NCBI RefSeq assembly: GCF_938029485.1
Contig: NZ_CALHGC010000075.1
Span: 1 to 11,688, forward strand
Length of the DNA: 11,688 nt
Direction: 5' to 3'
Origin: an uncultured Treponema sp.
GTDB taxonomy: Bacteria > Spirochaetota > Spirochaetia > Treponematales > Treponemataceae
Position numbers and translations under genes: made by a program. Shown here in pieces: positions 5,552 to 11,688 of this stretch. Within the stretch, counting starts at the first letter, position 1. Each line of letters opens with the position of its first letter. Below the pieces are notes generated by a model. It was not told where the DNA came from. It was given only the letters and a program-made list of their open reading frames with translations, and did no database searches.

Positions 5552-6559
5552 TTACGCTCTACCGTCTCCTTTAATATCTTCCAATAGTGCATCCGTATTG
5601 CTTACGGCGCATACACGGTTTCGGCCTTGCTCTTTTGCACGGTACAAGGCTTCGTCTGAATGCTTGAGTATATCAGGAATACTATCGTTATGGGCGCACG
5701 GAACTAGGCCGATTGAACAGGAAACTGCGAGATCGGGATGTTCGCTAAATCTGATAGCGTTTACTTCCTCACAGACATTCCGGCAAAGTGTTTCGGCTCG
5801 TTCAAAGTTTCCCTCGACAATAAAACAGAATTCGTCACCGCCGTACCGTATCAGCGTATCCTGATGATCAAAGGTTTTCTTAAATACATCAGTAATCGCC
5901 AGTAAAATGTTGTCACAGAACACGCTTCCATACGTTTTATTCAAGGTACCGAAACGGTCGACATCCACCATTGCAAAACTGGCGCCGGTGGTTTCCGTGT
6001 TCCGGCGTATAAGGTTTCCGATATTGTCATCCAGATAGCGCCGGTTAAAGAGTCCTGTAAAGGGATCGGTGATGGCGCGCTTCTTGGCTTCATCACCCCA
6101 CTGGATAACCTGCGTCAAAAAGCTATTTGTCCGCAAGAGACGGGAAACCGTACTTGACAGCATCTGCTGTAAGATAGAAACGGCAATAACAGGGTCGTTT
6201 ACAATAATCTGAGAAAAATCCCGCGCTTTAAGCATAAAGCAGGAAGTATTTTCCACCGCCGTACAAGAAGCTGAACGGGCTGTTTGCTCCAGCAGCGACA
6301 TTTCACCGAAAAAGTCACCGGAACGTAGCCGCCCCAGTTCGATATTTTCTTCTCCCGATTTTACCGAAATCGATATGCATCCCTGCGCTATAATAAAAAG
6401 CTCCGAACCGATTTCACCTTCATATACGAGGGTCTGACCTGCTTCCACCTCACAATAAAAGAGGGAGGAAAGAACAACTGCCATTTGATTGGGGGTTAAA
6501 CGTGAAAAAAGGGATGTTTTCCGCAAAACTTCAAGCCACCGCTGTTTTACTTCGAGCAT
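5552..6559 (-). CDS. Cyclic-nucleotide-binding-domain GGDEF protein, probable active diguanylate cyclase
   Basis: A 335-residue cytosolic protein with no membrane segment. Residues about 15-130 form a cNMP-binding (CRP-type) domain with an intact-looking phosphate-binding cassette (FGEMSLLEQTARSASC; Glu86, Arg95). Residues about 165-320 form a GGDEF domain: DPFTGLFNRRYLD, the metal site DVDRF, and the signature RYGGDEF (240-244), all consistent with synthesis of c-di-GMP from two GTP. The inhibitory I-site position reads DHQD instead of RxxD, so product feedback is probably absent. The SIGL and ALYRAKEQGRNRV end motifs are present. The frame extends to 6628, but the ATG at 6557-6559 is preferred: GGAGG lies 7 nt upstream, inside the preceding gene, and the ATG shares one base with that gene's TAA stop. 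This implies translational coupling to its degenerate paralogue. Ligand of the cNMP domain is unproven. Confidence 0.9.
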   Translation of the reverse strand: MLEVKQRWLEVLRKTSLFSRLTPNQMAVVLSSLFYCEVEAGQTLVYEGEIGSELFIIAQGCISISVKSGEENIELGRLRSGDFFGEMSLLEQTARSASCTAVENTSCFMLKARDFSQIIVNDPVIAVSILQQMLSSTVSRLLRTNSFLTQVIQWGDEAKKRAITDPFTGLFNRRYLDDNIGNLIRRNTETTGASFAMVDVDRFGTLNKTYGSVFCDNILLAITDVFKKTFDHQDTLIRYGGDEFCFIVEGNFERAETLCRNVCEEVNAIRFSEHPDLAVSCSIGLVPCAHNDSIPDILKHSDEALYRAKEQGRNRVCAVSNTDALLEDIKGDGRA

Positions 6560-7548
6560 TACATATCCTCCGGAAATAAAATCATCGAACCGCCGCGTTG
6601 TCTGCCTATGAGCGGTATACCGGAACATCGCGTTACAATATCGGTATAAATTTTACCGTGCTGGGGAAAGAGGACAACACCGAGGCTCATACTTAAAAAG
6701 ATTTTCTCCCCGTTAAAAATATGAGAAAGATCCAATGTTTCCAACTCATTTTTAATTTTCTCTGCAAATGTCCGCGCAGAGTCCTTATCGGTATATAGAT
6801 GGGTAAGAACTGCAAATTCATTCCCTTCGTAACGCACTAAAACGGTATTTTCCGAAAAAGCTTTTTTTAGATGACCGGCAATAAAGATGAGCGCAGTATC
6901 ACCTGCTTCATGCCCGAAACTATCGTTGATCTGTTTAAAGTTATCCGGTTTCATCATAATGAGCGCGAAAGGTTCTTTGCAAAATTCTGAAAAAGATTCT
7001 TCTAAATAGGTACGGTTAAAGAGACCTGAAAGCTTATCGCTATAGACCTGATTCCTCAGTTCACGTACAACCGGCGAATTCTCCTTAATGAGCATATTGG
7101 CGGCTCTGGTACGTTGAGAGGTAAAAATCAACAATGATTGAAAGAGATGAGCAAGTATCCGCGGGTTATCGTGGAATAGAGCTTCGAGCGGAACCCCGTC
7201 TTTGGGAAATTCTAAAACACGGGCTTGTTTATGCGCTACTGCATACGCATCATGCGGTTTACCGGTAAGCAAGGTGATTTCACCGAATAATTCTCCGACA
7301 ACAAATTCAGCCAATGCGGTCTTTTTATCGGGAGAAAGCACTTCCGCACTGCCGTTCAGCAGCAGATAGACCTTCGATCCGTTCTCTTCGGGGGTGAAGA
7401 TTATGCTGCCGTCCTCACACTCGTTTGCTCGACAATGCATCATAATTTCGTCTAATTCTTCATCAGTCCACCCTGAAAAGAAAGAGGTCTTTTGTAAAAA
7501 TGTTTTTGCTTGAAGAGCCAAGTCCGCTGATAATGGTATTTCTTGCAT
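6559..7548 (-). CDS. Cyclic-nucleotide-binding-like protein with degenerate GGDEF domain
   Basis: A paralogue of the next gene with the same architecture: cNMP-like domain (about residues 20-140) and GGDEF-like domain (about 165-325). The signature is EGNEF (241-245) instead of GGDEF, and the metal motif is MKPDNFKQIND with Lys replacing the first Asp. The ALYxAKxxGRN end is also replaced, by a GRQRGG-type sequence, so cyclase activity is probably lost. The cassette Arg of the cNMP domain is missing too (GKPHDAYA), which argues against ordinary cAMP binding. GTP or c-di-GMP sensing, or heterodimerisation with the active paralogue, is possible but inferred. Start: the frame is open to an ATG at 7584 without ribosome binding site. 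I prefer the ATG at 7546-7548 because the N-terminus then aligns in length with the paralogue, but its AGGG is very close to the ATG. Stop overlaps the next ATG by one base. Confidence 0.85.
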   Translation of the reverse strand: MQEIPLSADLALQAKTFLQKTSFFSGWTDEELDEIMMHCRANECEDGSIIFTPEENGSKVYLLLNGSAEVLSPDKKTALAEFVVGELFGEITLLTGKPHDAYAVAHKQARVLEFPKDGVPLEALFHDNPRILAHLFQSLLIFTSQRTRAANMLIKENSPVVRELRNQVYSDKLSGLFNRTYLEESFSEFCKEPFALIMMKPDNFKQINDSFGHEAGDTALIFIAGHLKKAFSENTVLVRYEGNEFAVLTHLYTDKDSARTFAEKIKNELETLDLSHIFNGEKIFLSMSLGVVLFPQHGKIYTDIVTRCSGIPLIGRQRGGSMILFPEDM

Positions 7549-7637
7549 ACCCTGTACTATATCACAAAACGAACAGGGAGTCATTAAACGGAATGAGATT
7601 TTTTATGGTAATTGCTCATTGCGTCGGGCTTTTAGGC

Positions 7638-9065
7638 CTAGATATGTGTTGTATAGCCTAAAGAGGAAAGGGAATCGGCAAGCGCACTTGCCGTTAATCC
7701 GTAATCGGCAGTATGCAGCAGTTTTACCGCCTCCGCATGAGCAAGGCTTGCAACACACGCAGCCTCCGGCAGCGGATAACCTTGTGCTGCCAATGCGGTA
7801 ATCATGCCGCTCAAGACATCGCCGGTACCTGCTTTGGCAAGCGCATTGGTTCCGAGCGGATTCACAAACACTTGATTCCCGCAACCGATTAGCGGATAAG
7901 CTCCTTTCAGCACCGTTACCGTATGGGGAAAAGCGCCGCAAAACAAGCGTAAATATTCAAACCGGCGTTCTTGTATTTCGTCAATACTTACCTGCGCAAG
8001 CCCGCTATGCGCAAGTAATCTTTGAAACTCCTTCGGATGCGGTGTCAGAATAGGCTTTTTTAAAAGCGGCAGCAATTTAGGCAGCTCAGGGTTATGCAAG
8101 ATATCGGCATCAAGAATGAGCGGATGCTCTCTGACTTGCTCATGCGAAAGGAACTCAAGCGCCGGCGCCTGCATATCGGGAGTTCTTCCCAACCCTGAAC
8201 CAAGCATCGCAGCCGAGAAGTGTTCCGGCAGCTGCTGTGTATACATAAAATCAAACGGGGCGGTAGGTACGGGCGCACCGAATACGGTAACCAATCCGAT
8301 CCCGAAATGGAGCGCTGCGGAGGCCGCCAGCATACAGGCGCCGGTTTTTTCACCGCAGAAAAACAGGCCGTGCCCGTAGCTCATCTTATGTGTATTTTGC
8401 ACGGCGCGGTGCGGCAGCTTCATATCACCGGTAGACAGAAGAAAGGTATCGGTTTCGCCCTCGTAATAGCGCCGCGGCAGCCCAAGATTACAAACATGAA
8501 TGTCGCCGGTATAATCCTTTGCGGCATCGGCATAGAGCGCGGTTTTGCGGGCGCCCATTGTACAGGTTTCATCGGCACGGAATGCAACCGGCGACGGGAT
8601 ACCGAACTCATTTAAACCGCTCGGAATATCACAGGCAATCTTATAACCTTGTACGGCATTCATCCGATCAATCACCGCACACATTTCATTATCAAGGCTG
8701 CCGCGGATACCCGTACCGAATACCGCATCGACGAGCACATCACAGTGTTCTTGCAATTCTGCAGTTACCGGTATACCGAGCAACTCAAGCCGTTCCCGCT
8801 GTAGTTTGCACAAGGGAGATTTCGGCTCCTTTACCGAAACTACCTGAACGGTGCAAAAATCGGCAAGCAGCCGCGCAAGGGCAAAACCGTCGCCACCGTT
8901 ATCACCCGAACCGCAGACAATCTGTACAAGCGGCGATGGAAAGAGACTGCCGATACGTTCGGTCATACCGCGGGCAGCATGTTCCATCAGTACGCCGTTT
9001 TTCAGATTAAAGGCATCTTCCGCCCGCTTATCCAGCGCTCGTACCGAATCAAATATCTTTTCCAT
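7638..9065 (-). CDS. nnr: Bifunctional NAD(P)H-hydrate repair enzyme (ADP-dependent dehydratase / NAD(P)HX epimerase)
   Basis: A 475-residue fusion of both repair activities for damaged NADH/NADPH hydrates, normal length for bacterial Nnr. The N-terminal YjeF_N epimerase domain (about 1-210) shows CGSGDNGGDG (51-60), LVDAVFGTG (111-119) and DIPSGLN (147-152). The C-terminal ribokinase-like dehydratase (about 220-470) shows HKMSYGHG, where HKGxxG is commoner, then LGSGLGR (289-294), LDAD (318-321), TPHPKEF (341-347), VLKG (385-388) and the nucleotide/catalytic motif AGTGDVLSG (412-420). Both halves look functional. ATG start lies 11 nt after the upstream stop, with only a weak AGGG about 10 nt before it, suggesting coupled translation. 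The gene sits between the DUF5312-like gene and the GGDEF pair in one minus-strand run. Metabolite repair is housekeeping, so the linkage to c-di-GMP genes may be incidental. Confidence 0.95.
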   Translation of the reverse strand: MEKIFDSVRALDKRAEDAFNLKNGVLMEHAARGMTERIGSLFPSPLVQIVCGSGDNGGDGFALARLLADFCTVQVVSVKEPKSPLCKLQRERLELLGIPVTAELQEHCDVLVDAVFGTGIRGSLDNEMCAVIDRMNAVQGYKIACDIPSGLNEFGIPSPVAFRADETCTMGARKTALYADAAKDYTGDIHVCNLGLPRRYYEGETDTFLLSTGDMKLPHRAVQNTHKMSYGHGLFFCGEKTGACMLAASAALHFGIGLVTVFGAPVPTAPFDFMYTQQLPEHFSAAMLGSGLGRTPDMQAPALEFLSHEQVREHPLILDADILHNPELPKLLPLLKKPILTPHPKEFQRLLAHSGLAQVSIDEIQERRFEYLRLFCGAFPHTVTVLKGAYPLIGCGNQVFVNPLGTNALAKAGTGDVLSGMITALAAQGYPLPEAACVASLAHAEAVKLLHTADYGLTASALADSLSSLGYTTHI

Positions 9066-9076
9066 ATAGAGATGCC

Positions 9077-10612
9077 CTATTCTTCTTTTTTTAAAACGAC
9101 CTGTTCCAGCATGATAAAATTATAAATTTTTGTATAGACCGCAGTCATCCATTCCCGTATCGGCTTATCGGAATGTTGCTCAAGTTCTTTCCAGTTTTGC
9201 AGCAAATCGCGGTGAGGTTTATCATAATCCGCAATACAATTTTTTATAGCATTTCCCAGAGTCATAATATTTTTAATGGATACTTTGAGCAATTTAAGCG
9301 CCGCTTCGTTCACATCATTGAGATGTTTTTGCACTTGCCGGCCTGCTTCTTTTTCGCGCTCCATTCGGGACAGTAACGTACGGAATTTTACCCCCATTTC
9401 AGAAACTTCCGAAAGCTTTTCATCAAATTCCAAAAGTTTGGTCGAAATATGCATCAAATTATGATAGCTTTCGGAATACTCGGCAGAAAGCGCTTGTTGT
9501 GTCCATTGCCCACGCACCAAAATCACGTCGGAAATGGCTCGTACATCACTTTTAAAATATTCGACTAAAAACGATTTAAGGTAATTCATCGCATCAGCAT
9601 AGATATAACCTTCCAGTCCTCGTTTTTCAAACGCTGCATTAGAACGCGGATTATAATTTTTTGTGCCGGATGTAATGGCATTCCCGAATACTCGCTGCAC
9701 CATTACCGCTACCTGAGAATTCTTTTGCTCCGTAATAATGTCTTTTAATGTATTATCAATTGACTGCTCTATTTGTTTCAGATAGTCGTCAGTTACCTTT
9801 TCCGTAAAAGGACTGTTTTCTACCGCGTATGCAGGATCTTTTGAAATATGTTGAATAATTTTTTCTAAAATATGAGAGCGGCGGACATCGTTCAAAAGAC
9901 CAAGATGTTTTTTCCATTGAGGTGCATTAACCGGCTGTACGTTCTTGTACGCGGTAATAACCGTAAACAATTTTTCCCAATTTGCATCGAGCGAAAGCCC
10001 ATTCAACACTACAATAAAATCTTTTAACTCATCTTTAAGATATTCGCTGTTAACGGCGGAAAAATTCGGCGTATAAGTAAATTTATCTTCCGGTAGGGCA
10101 GGATCGAACTTCTTCAAAAAGAAATAATAATCAAACAATACGAAGTGAATAAATTCATTGAGCTGCCGGTATAACGTATCGATTTCGTCTATTTTTTTTC
10201 CATCGAATTCACGCATAAAAGCATCAAATTCTTTTCGTATTTGAAGATTAAGTTCCTTTTGACCTGTTGTTTTTGCACGTTCCTTAATAGCCTCCGGCGT
10301 AAGTTTTTCTCGTATTTGATGTTGTTGTTTCGATAAGTTTTGTTCTACAGTAATAGCTTTGAGAACCTTTGAGGAAGCGGCGCTTGCAAGAAGAGCCCTT
10401 GCAGGCCCGACAATCTTGTACAGTTCAAAAAAGAAACGCGCCATTTGCGGCTGAAATTCCTCTGAGGCAGGTTTATACCACTTACCGAATTTATTTTTTG
10501 AAATTTCCTTTGCCAGCGCCTTTAAATGCCGCTTCTTTATCGCCTCCGCATCATCCCGGGGTAAAAGAAGCTGTAACATACGTGTAAGAAAAGATTCTTT
10601 TTTCTGTGCCAT
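9077..10612 (-). CDS. Conserved spirochaete protein, DUF5312-like, function unknown
   Basis: A 511-residue protein that I do not recognise functionally. It most resembles the spirochaete-restricted DUF5312 family, a tentative assignment from memory of its composition. It is soluble, lysine-rich and almost entirely helical, with no signal peptide, although the segment FIHFVLFDYYFFLKKFD (about 154-170) is notably aromatic and hydrophobic. Several heptad-like stretches suggest coiled coils or a helical bundle, for example about 395-455 ending in SRMEREKEAGRQVQKHL. The start MAQKKESFLTRMLQLLLPRDD is amphipathic and could bind membrane. ATG at 10610-10612 has AGGT 8 nt upstream. It is first in the minus-strand run and is followed 11 nt later by nnr. 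It may be an adaptor or cytoplasmic structural protein, but nothing in the sequence proves this. Confidence 0.75.
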   Translation of the reverse strand: MAQKKESFLTRMLQLLLPRDDAEAIKKRHLKALAKEISKNKFGKWYKPASEEFQPQMARFFFELYKIVGPARALLASAASSKVLKAITVEQNLSKQQHQIREKLTPEAIKERAKTTGQKELNLQIRKEFDAFMREFDGKKIDEIDTLYRQLNEFIHFVLFDYYFFLKKFDPALPEDKFTYTPNFSAVNSEYLKDELKDFIVVLNGLSLDANWEKLFTVITAYKNVQPVNAPQWKKHLGLLNDVRRSHILEKIIQHISKDPAYAVENSPFTEKVTDDYLKQIEQSIDNTLKDIITEQKNSQVAVMVQRVFGNAITSGTKNYNPRSNAAFEKRGLEGYIYADAMNYLKSFLVEYFKSDVRAISDVILVRGQWTQQALSAEYSESYHNLMHISTKLLEFDEKLSEVSEMGVKFRTLLSRMEREKEAGRQVQKHLNDVNEAALKLLKVSIKNIMTLGNAIKNCIADYDKPHRDLLQNWKELEQHSDKPIREWMTAVYTKIYNFIMLEQVVLKKEE

Positions 10613-10622
10613 AGATATACCT

Positions 10623-10651
10623 ATAATGAAGAAAATCAGTCAATCTGTCAA
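10623..10651 (-). promoter_or_regulatory. Putative promoter of the DUF5312-nnr-GGDEF unit
   Basis: A minus-strand TTGACA (10646-10651), a 17-nt spacer and CATTAT (10623-10628; four of six) precede the 10612 start. The direct repeat GATTGAC-A-GATTGAC surrounds the -35. Transcription would begin around 10616, leaving almost no leader, so either the spacing or the annotated start may be slightly different. Confidence 0.4.
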
Positions 10652-10702
10652 TCAAAAAAAACTTTTTCTCTCTTTTAAGCACTGCGATTTTATGATACTG
10701 TA

Positions 10703-10719
10703 ATAATGTCACGCATTAT
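10703..10719. promoter_or_regulatory. Small palindrome in the divergent intergenic region
   Basis: ATAATG-tcacg-CATTAT is a perfect 6-bp inverted repeat with a 5-nt spacer, between the divergent DUF5312-like and pfk genes. Its size and location suit a dimeric regulator site. A 6-bp AT-rich palindrome can also arise by chance. No clear plus-strand -35/-10 pair for pfk was found in 10613-10797. Confidence 0.25.
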
Positions 10720-10797
10720 CGAGAATTGCGGAAAGATAAAAATCGAGACTCCTTTGCCTTGGACATTGATATATTCGCTATACTGTGGAGGTTTATT

Positions 10798-11688
10798 ATG
10801 CGGTATGATGAAGAATTTGATTTTACTATTGAAACACTCGGCTCCTGTAAAATACCGTCGCCCATTCATCTTTCAAACGTAATCGGAGACCGTATTGCCA
10901 ATTATGTTACGAATGAAGATTTTATCCGATTTCGTCTGGAATCGAAAGTCGGAGAACAGTACGGGCCGTTTAAACGCGAACAACTTATTGAAAAAGCAGG
11001 CCCGAGGGAAAAGATATTTTTTAATCCTAATCATGTTCATGCAGGTATTATCACGTGCGGAGGTCTATGCCCTGGGCTTAACGATGTTATCCGCTCTGTG
11101 GTACGCTGCCTGTGGGGACGATATGGTGTTAAACGAATCAGCGGTATCCGATTCGGTTTTAAAGGACTTTTACCGGATTACCATTTCGACGTTATGCCCT
11201 TAAATCCGACAGTTGTCGATGCGTGTCATAAAACGGGAGGAACAATACTCGGTACCTCACGAGGCGGCGGCACCCGCGTTGTCGAAATTGTCGACGGAAT
11301 AGAACGGCTCAATTTAAACATTCTCTTTGTTATCGGGGGCGACGGTACACAAAAAGGCGCTTTGGAAATTGCAAAAGAAATTGAACGGCGAAACCTTTGT
11401 ATTTCCGTTGTCGGCATCCCGAAAACCGTCGATAACGACCTTTCGTTCATTCAAAAATCTTTCGGATTCGACACGGCGGTTGTAAAAGCTTCCGAAGCGG
11501 TTGCGGCCGCCCGTATGGAAGCACAATCTCAAATCAACGGGATTGGATTAGTCAAGCTGATGGGGAGAGAATCGGGATTTATTGCAACGCACACGGCTAT
11601 CGCAAGCCATGAAGTTGACTTTGTACTCATTCCCGAAATTCCCTTCGATTTGCAAGGAGAAAACGGCTTTTTAAAGCATTTACAAGAT
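10798..11688 (+). CDS. pfkA: ATP-dependent 6-phosphofructokinase, 3' end beyond window
   Basis: The first 297 residues of a PfkA-superfamily enzyme, which phosphorylates fructose 6-phosphate in the committed step of glycolysis. Motifs in order are CGGLCPGLNDVIR (87-99), GTSRGG (152-157), the nucleotide motif GGDGT (180-184), catalytic PKTVDND (208-214), and MGRESGF (255-261), followed by the start of the IPE strand. GGDGT (Gly where PPi-using enzymes have Asp) indicates ATP, while the Lys in PKTVDND is shared with PPi-PFKs. This mix is typical of the long ATP-PFK clade found in spirochaetes, plants and trypanosomatids. An N-terminal extension of about 75 residues before the catalytic core also fits that clade. 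ATG 10798-10800 has GGAGG 6 nt upstream. The gene is divergent from the DUF5312-like gene. The C-terminus is not seen. Confidence 0.92.
   Translation, partial: MRYDEEFDFTIETLGSCKIPSPIHLSNVIGDRIANYVTNEDFIRFRLESKVGEQYGPFKREQLIEKAGPREKIFFNPNHVHAGIITCGGLCPGLNDVIRSVVRCLWGRYGVKRISGIRFGFKGLLPDYHFDVMPLNPTVVDACHKTGGTILGTSRGGGTRVVEIVDGIERLNLNILFVIGGDGTQKGALEIAKEIERRNLCISVVGIPKTVDNDLSFIQKSFGFDTAVVKASEAVAAARMEAQSQINGIGLVKLMGRESGFIATHTAIASHEVDFVLIPEIPFDLQGENGFLKHLQD

Noticed and set aside
6560..6628. Upstream extension of the second GGDEF gene
   Set aside because: The extra 23 residues overlap the preceding gene. GGAGG sits exactly before the internal ATG at 6559, which matches the stop/start overlap.
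7549..7637. c-di-GMP riboswitch upstream of the GGDEF pair
   Set aside because: The spacer is too short and lacks the conserved GEMM helices; no such fold was seen elsewhere in the window.
8519..9010. 163-residue frame antisense to nnr (also 8220-8615)
   Set aside because: Low-complexity His/Arg-rich translations caused by codon bias of nnr on the other strand; no start signal.
10895..11203. 102-residue plus-strand frame inside pfk
   Set aside because: Out-of-frame shadow of a gene with clear PFK motifs across the same bases.

Overview
This window looks like chromosomal DNA from a host-associated Treponema (Spirochaetota), closer to the oral, moderate-GC species than to T. pallidum. The reasons are protein families I associate with spirochaetes: a dnaN-recF-dciA cluster, a 511-residue protein resembling spirochaete DUF5312, an ATP-type phosphofructokinase with a PPi-PFK-like PKTVDND motif, and an Rpn/PD-(D/E)XK nuclease with a GMQAG-type tail. 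The species is an inference; no database search was possible.

Layout. (1) 1-313 has no gene. It starts with about 7.9 copies of an 8-bp tandem repeat, which continues off the left edge. A good sigma70-type promoter on the minus strand fires directly into the repeat. An 18-bp inverted repeat lies at 253-309. (2) 314-1141 (minus) is an Rpn-family nuclease. Behind it lie a 9-bp inverted repeat and tRNA-Gly(CCC) on the plus strand with its own promoter. (3) 1389-4064 (minus) is a tight replication and repair cluster: dnaN, then recF, then dciA (DUF721), with 5-nt or overlapping junctions and GTG starts for recF and dciA. (4) 4065-4399 is the non-coding upstream region of dnaN and has the hallmarks of a replication origin: six DnaA-trio triplets, a GC block, an AT-rich stretch, and one perfect plus several near-perfect DnaA boxes. 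Three of the boxes are exactly 19 bp apart. dnaA itself is not adjacent. (5) 4400-5458 (plus) is a putative lipoprotein with a lamin-tail-like domain. (6) 5552-10612 (minus) reads as one transcription unit: DUF5312-like protein, Nnr (NAD(P)HX epimerase/dehydratase), then two cNMP-GGDEF paralogues overlapping by one base. The first paralogue is degenerate and the second has an intact GGDEF. (7) 10613-10797 is a divergent promoter region. (8) 10798 to the right edge (plus) is the N-terminal two-thirds or so of a 6-phosphofructokinase.

How the parts fit. The dnaN-recF-dciA block supplies the sliding clamp, a gap-repair ATPase and the likely helicase loader beside the putative origin. The 5552-10612 unit joins metabolite repair to c-di-GMP signalling, with one probable sensor or scaffold GGDEF protein and one probable active cyclase. 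The observations I would follow up first are the origin architecture, the promoter-embedded 8-bp repeat and the degenerate/active GGDEF pair. I see no CRISPR array, prophage or complete insertion sequence.
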